Part shown: piece by piece, positions 36,001 to 45,975 of the stretch
How the letters are laid out: each line of letters begins with the position of its first letter
Numbering within the stretch: position 1 is the first letter of the stretch
Origin: Toxotes chatareus
Taxonomy: Eukaryota > Chordata > Actinopteri > Toxotidae
Length of the DNA: 64,000 nucleotides
Direction: 5' to 3'
Assembly: GCA_016801885.1 (NCBI GenBank)
Contig: CM028882.1
Location: forward strand, 15,014,047 to 15,078,046
Position numbers and translations under genes: made by a program
The notes under the pieces: generated by a model
Databases searched by the model: none
Told to the model about the DNA's origin: nothing
What the model saw: the letters and a program-made list of their open reading frames with translations, nothing else

Positions 36001-39000
36001 CTACCTTTCTTCTGGTCTTGTGAACAGTGAACACATGAGCAGCTTGGCCTCAGCTGTATCAGATCCCAGCTTCCCCTCACCATCTTTGGGCTTACCCAGT
36101 GCCACGCCCTCGCCCTCCCTGGGTCTTCCCAGTGCAGGTGCTCCACCCTCTTCTGCAGCCCCTACCACTGCCAGCCGCGTGGAGAGTAGTGGCCCAAGGT
36201 CCCTGCCACCTCATCTTGGCTTCTCTCAGAGTAAAGATGTCTCATCAGCTGCTGGTGGACCTCTCACGGTGAGGATAAACCTTTTTCTCTCTAATACCTG
36301 ACAAATTGCTGAAGGATAAAACTTAGACCGAATATTTCTTCCTCTCATAGAATGGCTACGGTGGGATGAAGACACAGAGCACACAGGACAGTAAGTATTC
36401 TCAGCATTATCTGTTCTAGAGAACTGCACTGGTGTGGCCAATCAAATCTCTTACAGGGAACAATATTGATTGTTAAGTGCATCTGGTAGGAAGTGGAAAG
36501 AGTCCTCTCAGTGAAAGCTGATGGGGTTTGATATAGACCAGAACATACTCACTTTTTTTTCACATTCATTCTAGGTCATTCTTGTATTCATCCTCCCACA
36601 TTCAGTTTATAACATCAACTGAAACATTTACACCAAGATGTTACCTTTTTTTTTTTTTTATTCTTTTCAAAACCAGGTTCGTCATCAACGTCTAGAACAG
36701 TGAAAACGGAATCTCCTGTTATGACAAGTGACAGTGGCCCTGGTCACCACATCCCTTCTCCTGCCATCACACCTTCCCACTCAACCCCTGTTCCTTCGCT
36801 CAGCAGGTAAAGGATTGTTCATGATATTTTATATTGCTGACTTTTTTTGTTTTTTTTTGTTTGGAGATAATGATGGTTACAAGCACATATCTTAATCCAG
36901 TAATGTGGAATTATCTTCCACTGAATCTCCAGTCTTCCTGCCCGTGATTCCTGGGTGATGTGCTTTTGTGACTTCATCACACAGAAGTAGGCTGACAGAA
37001 TTTTTTTTTTTTTTATTCCGTTTCTAGTCACGTGACCAGTACTCACTCATCTGGATCAGCCCTCGCCACGAGTTCCTCCCTGACGGTAAGTGTGTGTACA
37101 GACGTGCAATTCTTGTAACATCCTTATTCTGTTTTAATTTAGTAAAACATGGTATGTTTAACACTCAAGTTGTTTTGCAGTTGGGTCATTTGAATGCAGG
37201 ACTTTTATTTTATGCTAGCTCTGATGCTTTCCTCAAAACTGTTCCTGATTCCGCTATCACACACCCTTGTCCTGTGTCATCAGATAAGTAATGAGGAGAG
37301 TAGCAGCAGCAGCAGCCTCCATGCCTTTTCGTCATCAACGTCCAGCCAAGTTGTCAATCCCAGTCCTTCAGCCCCCATGGCTGTTAGCAGCTCATCCACG
37401 AATGGTCTTCACCCATCTGGAGCACCAGGGCTAACTCCTAATGGCACAAACACCACACTCTCTGCTTCAGGCAGCCGCACGGCACCACTGCTCACCACAA
37501 CCTCCGGTAGGTTCATATTCCACACATGAATCACATCATCATTGTGACACAGGAACTCTTTTATTAAAGATTCTTTTAAAGTGGGAACAAAAATCATCAC
37601 TCAAATACAGTACCTTATTTTGTTGTTAATAGCTATAGTTCATAGTAAATGGAATCAGGCTATTATGACTCGCACTGAGACTGTACTGATCGATATAAAT
37701 ATACATCACAAGATAACCTTTTACAAAAAAAAACAGAGGAATTCTTGCTATGTTGTAAGTCAGTTCTTCCTTCTTCCCCAGGTAAAGCTCCCCCCAACTT
37801 GGCCCAAGGAGTGCCGCCTCTCCTGGCAAACCAGTACATCATGGGCCCTGGTGGCTTGCTCCCTGCTTACCCAGTAACTACGCACTTTCATTCCTTTCTC
37901 CTGTTACCAAAATTCGATGTGTGTTGTTGTCTTTCTGAAGTGTGCCTAACCTACAGAGTTGCATTTACTATGAGTGGAGACACTTGATTGAATAATTGCA
38001 GCAGTCAGTTCACTCCACTCTACAGAGCTTTTCAGTGTTGATGATGACTGTGTTTTAGTAGGTTCTGATCAAACATGAAATCTGTGGAATTCACTGAAAC
38101 ACTGATTAAAGCTGAGTCGAAGCTGAAATGGGTAAATGGGTAGAGGATAAAGCAAAAATGGAGTTTGCGGGTGACATTGAGGTTTAGCAGAGACTCCAGA
38201 GTGGTACTAAATATTCACCTTTTCTTCTGTCCATTATCTTTATTTCAACAGCAGATCTATGGATACGAGGACTTGCAAATGCTGCAGTCTCGCCTTCCTA
38301 TGGTGAGTCTGTGGTAGTGTTTATTATTTCATTTATGCTGCTGTATATTCCTGTGGTTCTTATATATATATATTTTTTAATTAGCAGTTGTCTTTCCAAT
38401 CTGTTTCCCTGTGTATTACATTCTTGCTACCTTTAGTAAAGTAACCTCTCATTTAATCTTTATCCTCTCTTCTATTGTGTGGCATTGTCAACAAATTTCC
38501 AAAGTAGAAAACAGCAGAACATGAGGTACTATGACATTTGAATGAATTAAGTTTTAATTATTTTTTCTTCTTATTCTGTTCTTCTTTTTCTGCCTAGGAC
38601 TATTATGGTGTAACATTCCCTGGTACTACAGCTGCTATGCCTGGAAGAGATGGCCTGGCCAATAACCCATATTCCGGTAAGTTAAATTTTATGTTGAACT
38701 GTAGTTTAAGTTGATTTGTGCTCTTAACTCACTGTCGCACTACACGATTAACACAATTGCTCCCCATTTTATAAAACTACATAGCTTTGCCACTTTTCAT
38801 GTATACCATAGAGATTTTGTTCTTTTTTTTCCTCTCTCACAATTTGGTGGCTTCATGTCAGCTAACTGTCAATGGAACCTTAGATTGTGTTTTTTTTTTT
38901 TTTTTTTTTTTTTCATCATCAGTCTTTTCTACCACTGTTTTCTGTCCAGGTGAGGCAACAAAGTTTGGTAGGAATGACTCTTCGTCTCCAGCTCCACCAA

Positions 39001-42000
39001 ACAGCCTCTCCTCAGCTGGGGTGCAGTCGCAGCCCCAGCAGGCCCCACAGCCAGGGACGCAGGGCCAGGGCACGGGACAGAGCCAGGGTCAACAGACACA
39101 GAACCAGGCCTTCCTAAATCCCCCTCTGCCCCCTGGCTATGGATACACTGGTAAGAAAATGTAAAATGATGTTTGATGATACGGATATTATTATTATTAT
39201 TTCTGGCCAACTCATACATGCACTTTATACCTAATGTGAATGCCAGCTTTAGTTAGCACATTCCCTCTTGTTATTTTTGGCTTATTGTTTATAACGAGGT
39301 AAAATGTGTCAGAGCTCTTGAAGTTAGAAAGAGAATTAACTTAATATTATTGTAACACTTCCTGTTAACAAAAATTCTAACTGGCCTTTTTGCAGGTCTG
39401 CCGTACTATGCTGGTGTGCCTGGGGTTCCCTCAGCCTTCCAGTACGGCCCCACCGTCTTTGTGCCTCCTGCTTCAGCCAAACAACCTGCAATGGGCCTGG
39501 CCAACCCCTCCAATCAGTATCACCAACAGCATCAGCCCAGTTACGGACAGCATGCATATGGCACAGGTAAGACTAGGATAAAACCAGAGGGCTCTGTCTG
39601 TCACTGCTCTCACTGACTGATATTTGTTTCTAGACAACTAACACAGTACATTAAGTCATATAATTGTAAAGAGTTCTCATGTGAAGTTTATTTGCAGAAC
39701 GTTTAATTCAATTTTTGAAATGAATTACTTTAGTTTGAGCCTGTGTGTTTTATTGAGCTATGACAGCACAGGTTTATCTTTAATTATTACTGCCAAACAA
39801 AGTTGTACCACAGTCTGTGTGGCACAACAAGTAGTTGAGAGGGTTACTTGATCAGCATCAACAGTTATGGTGGGTTATCTAGCCAGTTACTTTTGTCAAG
39901 TGTGTTGTGGTGCTCTACAGTATATTACTACACTAACACTATATTACGGTCAATTTTTGGTGCCCCATGTGCAGCACCAGTTTGGTTCCTTGTGGTATTT
40001 TAGTACAGCTACTATGATAGACAGGGTGTGCATACACAGACCTTAGGTGTGAAGAGTGTAGAGGGAGGCAAAAGAGGAATCAACTTCCAGTCTGTTATAT
40101 ATGTACACAAAATGCTGCATGTGCGTGTGGAGTTGGGCCTGTGTGTTTTTGCTTGTGCTGCATGCATAGCTCAAACCCCCTGCTGAAGTTGGACACGGCT
40201 CAGTGTAGACACAGCTGCCATTTTAGTCAGGTTACCTTACTGCCTCTCTCTCCCATGCCCCCCTCTCTCTTCTCTTCCCATCCTTTGTCCTCTTCTCACT
40301 CTTCTCTTCGCATCATCTGTTCCCCATCTTTATCTTCCTACCTCTCCCCCCTCTCCTCTGCTCGCTCTGCCTCCTCTCTTCTTCTGTACTCTTCCTCCTC
40401 CACCTCCTTCAGCCTTTGATGACCTGTCTCAAGCCCACGCTGGGGAGTACAGTAAGGGAGGGTACGGAGGCTCTGCCCAGTCACAGGCCAAGTCAGCGGG
40501 CAGCGGCCCAGGGAAAGGTACACACACAACACACGTGCGCACAATCTAACAACACGCACAAAGTCAGCGGGCGATTTCCTGTGGGAAAAACGATGTACTC
40601 ACAATTGCAGATGATTCTTCAGTCAAGAGTGTTCTGGAGAAAGGTGTGTATTTGCACGTGTGTGATTGCACTTTGATGTGCTAATAAATGGATACCTGCC
40701 AAAGGGTGAAACAAAGTGAGAAACATGCCTCTGCGCCTCCTCACTTACTATGCTTCTTCCTACTGGCTGGCCCCCCTCCTACTAACAGTGGAAATGAACA
40801 TTCAGTGTTTAAAATTCACTCATCAGCAGTGAAGTGATGCAGTTATTCTTCTTCTCCCTTAACCCCTTGATTTTCCTCTCCTCTTTTTTTTTTTTTTTCT
40901 TTCTTCCCTTCCCTCTTAAATTCCAATCTTTTTCTGTATCTCTTCCTTTCTCCCTGTCTTCACTCTCCTCTCAGCACCAGGACTGTCAGGTTCAGGTACC
41001 AGTGGAGGAGTACCTGACATGGGAGGTTCAATCTACAGCAAAACACAGGTGAGACTTGTCCTGTTGTATGTCTGTGTTTAGGCCAAGGCTTCAAGCCTCT
41101 GATTGTAAGATAATCGTTTTTAAATCACACATTGAGCGACCTTTTCTGAATTTTTTTTTTTTTTTTTTATCAAAATGGTGTACACATAAATAGCGCATAC
41201 TTGTGAAAAACCCATTAACTTGTAAAATAAGCTTGGATACATATGTCTGTTTGCGTAGGCAAGAGATTTTTTTTTTAAATGGCAGATAAAAGGTGCATGA
41301 TTTGCATGTTATTTCTAAACCTACTATTTAACCTCTTGCGTCTTCTCTCTGCTCCTCAGTCATTTGACAAGCAGGGCTTCCACACGGGGACACCGCCTCC
41401 CTTCAGCCTACCTTCAGCACTTGGGGGAACGGGGCCACTGAACCCTGGTGGTGCTCCTGGGTATGCCCCTGCTCCCTTCCTGCACATCCTGCCACCGCAC
41501 CAACAGCCCCACTCCCAGCTGCTGCACCATCACCTCACACAGGATGGACAGGTAAGCTGAAGTCTACATAATTGGAGGTGTTGTGTACATTTGTGTCATT
41601 ATCTGTGATTTTTCACGTTTTATTAGACACTCCTTGTTCTCGTACAGCTGTAACCTCAGCATACAGGAAACAGGAGTGTAGTAGAGAGTAGAGTGTAGTC
41701 TTGTGCACTGCTATATTAAGAAACTGTGTGGATCTTTTTGATCAAATAGTCCAAGAAACACTTTGCCACAAGAACTAACAAGTAAAAAACAAAAAGTCCC
41801 TGTGGTGCATTTGGTTTGGAATTTCAACCCCTTATTAAGAAATGATAATGGTTTTGGGGTAGATTTAGAAAAATTTAAAAAGTGACTTTTTAAAAGTGAT
41901 TTCTGTCCTTCAGACTTCAGATGATCTTTTTAGTTTGCTGTTATTTGCTATTTATTTTTCTGTTTTAATCTGCAGCCTTGTTGAGCAGTTGCAAACAATG

Positions 42001-42481
42001 GAAAAATTAAGTGAAAAATTCATTTGCTTCCCTGTGGCTTGTTCCAGTTTTTTGTATATTCATTGTTTAATTGTCATAACAGACAATTAAGGCTTTTTAG
42101 GCTTTTGATTTGTCAGTATTATACATCACTGCAAACTGCACCCTGTAATTCCTTGGCCATCAGAAAGTACTACCATGAGAGATATTTGTTGGTAACAGGA
42201 ACCAGACCCTGCTGACCAAAACTGGCTCTGTATGTTCCTGCGGTCGATGTGGTGGCAAAGTTCAGTCAAAGTTCCTGGAAAGGTTCAACAGTTGGAAATG
42301 TCTACAAAATTTCATAGAAACGGGAAATTAAATAAATCTGCTATTTAATTACTGATTGATGAAATTGATTTCTTGTTCTTTGCAGGGTGGTCCTGGACAG
42401 CGCAGTCAGTCCAGCAGCATGCAGCAGAAAACCCAAGGCAGCAAGTCCAGCTACGGCAGCTCCGGCTACTGGGCCAATTGA
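30065..42481 (+). CDS. ubap2: ubap2: ubiquitin-associated protein 2 (UBA + RGG + Lingerer-like domain)
   Basis: RNA-granule and ubiquitin-binding protein. Coding exons: 30065-30160, 30450-30527, 30675-30785, 30976-31132, 31370-31447, 32332-32395, 32505-32593, 32763-32815, 33068-33132, 33320-33551, 33669-33924, 34078-34215, 34658-34794, 35512-35759, 36028-36268, 36351-36390, 36677-36806, 37028-37085, 37284-37506, 37782-37873, 38252-38302, 38598-38676, 38950-39150, 39396-39566, 40413-40517, 40975-41048, 41360-41551, 42386-42481. Every phase closes: 1184 residues. UBA domain about 45-92 (GKTQDECMVALHDCNEDVNRAINFLLE); RGG-rich 115-190; Lingerer-like motif from about 519 (KIPSSAVEMPGSADISGLN); C-terminal LPPGYGYTGLPYYAGVPG and AFDDLSQ...YSKGGY, the latter typical of UBAP2 rather than UBAP2L. 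The acceptor at 38252 is NAGNAG. Introns hold snoRNA candidates. Confidence 0.95.
32426..32500 (+). ncRNA. Possible diverged box C/D snoRNA in a ubap2 intron (relative of 36863-36930)
   Basis: C-box-like GTGATGG at 32434-32440 and CTGA at 32490-32493. It shares GATGGT and ACAAGCAYATATCTT with the candidate at 36863-36930 and ends in a similar order. Weak points: the only flanking pairing (GAAGT 32421-32425 with ACTTC 32494-32498) is offset from the C box, and the 3' end runs into the splice acceptor at 32504. It may be a degenerate copy. Confidence 0.4.
34822..34975. repeat. Interspersed repeat (retroelement-tail-like) in a ubap2 intron
   Basis: Poly-T then TTTTTATTGTCA, followed by CACTATATGTGCTGGACATACA and an AT-rich end. 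The TTTATTGTCA core and layout recall common fish repeats of non-LTR-tail type, and 901-1060 has the same core. Family not determined. Confidence 0.4.
36863..36930 (+). ncRNA. Box C/D snoRNA candidate in a ubap2 intron
   Basis: 68 nt. Terminal stem GGAGAT (36863-36868) pairs perfectly with ATCTCC (36925-36930), extendable by one T-A pair. C box ATGATGG (36870-36876) differs from RUGAUGA only in the last base; D box CTGA at 36921-36924 is exact. It lies 97 nt upstream of the next exon, a normal distance for an intron-encoded snoRNA. Human UBAP2 hosts SNORD121A and SNORD121B in its introns, so homology is likely but not shown. The segment upstream of D (GGAATTATCTTCCA) would be the guide; the target is unknown. 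Confidence 0.7.
38033..38104 (+). ncRNA. Box C/D snoRNA candidate in a ubap2 intron (all boxes present)
   Basis: 72 nt. Terminal stem CAGTGTT (38033-38039) pairs with AACACTG (38098-38104), seven perfect pairs. C box ATGATGA at 38041-38047 is exact; D box CTGA at 38094-38097 is exact. An internal D' box CTGA lies at 38065-38068 and a C'-like ATGAAAT follows. Putative guides are the bases before D (ATCTGTGGAATTCA) and before D' (TTTTAGTAGGTT). It lies about 150 nt upstream of the next exon. The guide segment shares TGTGGAATT with the candidate at 36863-36930. Confidence 0.8.
40200..40412 (+). repeat. Long polypyrimidine tract before a ubap2 exon
   Basis: From about 40238 to the acceptor at 40412 the plus strand is almost all C and T (CTCTCTCTCC, TCTTCTCTTCCC and similar). 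It acts as an unusually long pyrimidine tract for the following acceptor and could form triplex DNA. Compositional observation only. Confidence 0.8.
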
Positions 42482-42993
42482 GGAATGCTTCCCACTCTTC
42501 CCTCCCCCAAAAGGCTGTGTGTGTGCGTATGTGCGTGCGTGTGTAAAGCTAAAACAAAAAACGCAAACTGAAAGACACACTACCCTCACAATGAGCAACC
42601 TTGGGCCTCTTCGCCCTGCTCTCCCCACCTCCACAAGTCCTCATAAGTCTTTTGGGTTCTCTCTTCCCCCCCTTTTCAAAATTGGTTGTACATGTAAGAT
42701 ATTTATGTATGTATTTATATATATATACTGTATATGTAATAGTAGAACATGAAATGTGGTTGCTGCATTTTATTTTTGAAGGACTTTTTGTTTACTTTTT
42801 TCAAAACTGCAGGAAAAGATGTTACTTAAAGACAGAATGAGATGATGATGGTGAGAGAGAGATTGAAGAAGAGAAATGATCAAAAACTTCCTGGAAGAAA
42901 ACAGAAAAAGGAAAAGGAGAGAACTATAGCACTGATTTCATATGAGGACATTTCAGATGGGGGTGGGGTTTATAATAACTAACTGCATCTGTC

Positions 42994-43033
<40 letters not shown>

Positions 43034-43260
43034 CATAACTTCCTGAATGACCGGCTCATCCCCCCAAAACTTCATTTTGTAGCTTCCTGTCTTTCCCCTC
43101 CTGCCTCTCGCCCTCCCTTCCTCTGGAGGGCTGCCTTCTCTCCTTGTGTCAGCACCTACCCTTTAAAGACAGACCTGTCCATCTAAATTTTATATTTTAA
43201 TTTAATTTTAACCCTCATTTCCCACGAAATAAAGCAGTTGGAACTCTGACTTGTCTGAGT
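42482..43260 (+). other. ubap2 3' UTR with poly-A signal
   Basis: No frame after the stop TGA at 42479-42481. The canonical AATAAA lies at 43228-43233, followed by GT-rich sequence (TTGTATTTGTGTGTGC) from about 43265, a typical cleavage context. Contains a pure T run of about 30 bases (42999-43030) and one arm (42934-43006) of a dispersed inverted repeat. Confidence 0.75.
42934..43006 (+). repeat. Inverted repeat, arm A (inside ubap2 3' UTR)
   Basis: Contains CATATGAGGACATTT, GGGGGTGGGGTTTATAATAA and GCATCTGTCTCCTCTTTTT. The reverse complement of 44093-44159 carries the same blocks in the same order, with one 4-base gap and a few substitutions. Confidence 0.85.
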
Positions 43261-44092
43261 CTTTTTGTATTTGTGTGTGCACTTGTGTCTGTTTTTCTTG
43301 ACTGCCTTGGAAGTTCAAATGTAGACTTTCTGATTTAATTGTGCAGTGCATGGAGACATTTCCATTTTCACAGTTGCTTTTCTATTTTGAACAGCTTGAA
43401 ACAAAAAAACCTCTGAAAAACAATGATATTTTAACCAACTTACTGTGAGTGTAAGGTTACATAAAAACTAATTTCTATTTTACTAATTATGTGAAAAGGA
43501 TATGCAGCACATGGCCCTAGTTGTGCGTTTCTCAGATACAGGCAAAGCTTGACTGGTGAGAAACTTTTCATTTGTAATAATATTAACCAAAATTATTTTG
43601 TTATACATTACAATATGATCATTATGAAATAGAATCAAATATGACAAAAAAAAAAAAAACACCTACAATGAGTGATTTCCCTTTTAAATGTTCATTTCTT
43701 GCTTTTGGCAATATGTTGCATTCTCTAACTTATGCAAAGATAAATTCAGGTTGACACTTTGCGGAGGATAGGCCCAAAACTGAGATTCCAAAGGATAAAG
43801 TTGCATTGACTGACTCGTTCTTACTGGCTCAATTTGCCTGAAAGTAGACCTGCAATCAATGTTCTGTTCTATAGTAGCTGCAGCTTTGTAGGCAGTCTGA
43901 TAGCTGTGGGTTGTTGCCATGATCTGCTGACTGTGGACACAATCAATGCAAGTAAATAGGATTATCATTCTGATACTCTGTTTAATCTGTACCGTTGTTC
44001 CACAGAATCCATGAAAAATTTGTTTTATTTCAAAATCTTGTGTGAGATTCTGCTGTAAAGTTGCATCAAATTAATCAACTTATTTCCCCGCT

Positions 44093-44159
44093 AAAAAGAG
44101 GAAACAGATGCAGTTATTATAAACCCCACCCCCTTATAAAATGTCCTCATATGCAAATC
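44093..44159 (-). repeat. Inverted repeat, arm B (downstream of ubap2)
   Basis: Reverse complement reads CATATGAGGACATTT, then GGGGGTGGGGTTTATAATAA and GCATCTGTTTCCTCTTTTT, matching arm A at 42934-43006. It lies about 860 bp past the ubap2 poly-A signal. Confidence 0.85.
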
Positions 44160-45962
44160 TGAATCTGAAATGAACATTTTCTGTAATCTGGTAGCCAAAG
44201 CTGTGTTGTCCATAATAGTCTTTTAAGCCAGTTGGCCATATGGTGGCCCAGCTTGAGTGAAACCCAGGTGGCTCTCTGATTACAGTGAATCCATCATAAC
44301 ATACCTTCTTTTCCCATTATTTCCATACTCTGAGATGCAATTGATTAATTAAAAACTTATTACAAAATCTGAGTAAGGAAGATGAAAGTTTTCATTTATG
44401 AAACTGCTTAGCACAGGGACTCCGCACAGCACAACTTTTAGTTGAAATATGAAAAAGGCGAAAAATGAGAGTTCAGCAGTTTTAATGAGATGCAACTAAC
44501 TGTACAGGAATTAATTCCTACAATAACCATCACATTCATTAAGATGGGACAAGTATGCACTCATGCAGAACAAGGGTGAATAGATGTGGAAAGACAATGG
44601 TATGTTTTTGAAGCTAAACCATGATGTCACCCTCTGTTTTGGATTGTCACAGCCCCCATTTTCCATTTAGAAAGAAGCAGTACTGTAGGTGGGGGGTGGG
44701 GCGGGGGTGGAAGAAGGAAAAGTGTTAAATCTGTACAGAGCCTTGTTTGTCTGCACTTCAGTAATCCAGGCATTTCCAAGACTGACAAAACAATGTGGCA
44801 ATATGATAATTTGCATTTAGAAATATAGCTTGATTAACAGACAGTGCTCATGTGAGAACTGATGTTCACCAGTTTACTCACCAGAATTATTTTGGTTTCT
44901 GACTGATGCACAAGCTAATGACTGGGGAGCATCAGTTCCTTTGAATTTAGTTGGTCATCGTGATACAGTATATAGTAGTAATTTTATTTGTTTTATTTTA
45001 GATTTTTTTTTTTTAGTTTAACTAAAAAGGCCACCATTAAATACAATAGTATCTACTGAGAAGTGGAACCAAAAATCAGCATATCTTAATCATAACTTAA
45101 TCCCCATGCAAAAGTACGGAAGTCAGTTTTTACATGATTTGAGAACGTCACGATACAAAGATATTATAAGTTTTCTGCTCAATATTTGATTTAATACAAG
45201 GGCGTTTGAAGGTCTATAAAGGGAGAAAGATGCTTCTGCCAGTGTTGTGCACTATAAACAATATACAATGCTGAAACCAACAAGGAGCTGCTGCAATGTC
45301 CTAAATGTAATCTTATCAAACACCACCAGATGGCAATATATAACCATTTATATGTCTTATGAAGTAATTTACTGCAACCATGCCATGTACAGGAGTACTT
45401 TTTTTTTTTTTTACATAGGACTCGGTCTGGCAAAACCTTGACCTGGGCACTAATTAAATACTGAGCTGTGGATCATATTTGGGGCAGAAGAAGGCTGAAC
45501 AGATGTAGTGAACATAGGTAATGAATGAATAAATGGGAAGAAGCCATGCAAACAAGTATGTGTCCACCTCTGTGTGAGAATACCTGAACCGGGGAAAATC
45601 AAACCTTACTTCTCACATTATTTGAGATGTTTTGAACTGTTTTAATTGATAACACATTGTCATGCTGAATGAGTACTGTGGAAATTAGAATTCACATTAC
45701 TCACAGACTCAGAGACCTAAGGTTTAATGTGACTAAAGCGTTCTCTGTGTCTCCCCCTTCTTCCGTGTCTTTCCAATGAATGTGGAGATTGTGTGAGACC
45801 CCAGTGAAGCCTATATAACCTTGGTGTGTGACTGACAAAGGAGAGGAGGGGGGAGAAAAAGAGAAGGGTGGTGATGGGAGGGTGGGATGCAGAGGAGAGA
45901 GGATGGAAAGTTGGTGAGTGGCAGGTGCTATTGTGGCCTAAGTGCAGGAGCCTACAGCAACA

Positions 45963-45975
45963 AGGTCAAAGGTCA
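45963..45975 (+). promoter_or_regulatory. Perfect DR1 nuclear-receptor element
   Basis: AGGTCAAAGGTCA: two exact half-sites separated by one A, the consensus for HNF4, RXR heterodimers with PPAR, and COUP-TF. A third half-site-like AAGGTCA follows at about 45988-45994. It lies in gene-free DNA about 3.3 kb upstream of the pcsk5 start codon. Motif match only. Confidence 0.45.

Noticed and set aside
44687..44710. G-quadruplex in the G-rich patch
   Set aside because: Only three runs of four or more G, so a standard four-run quadruplex is not supported.
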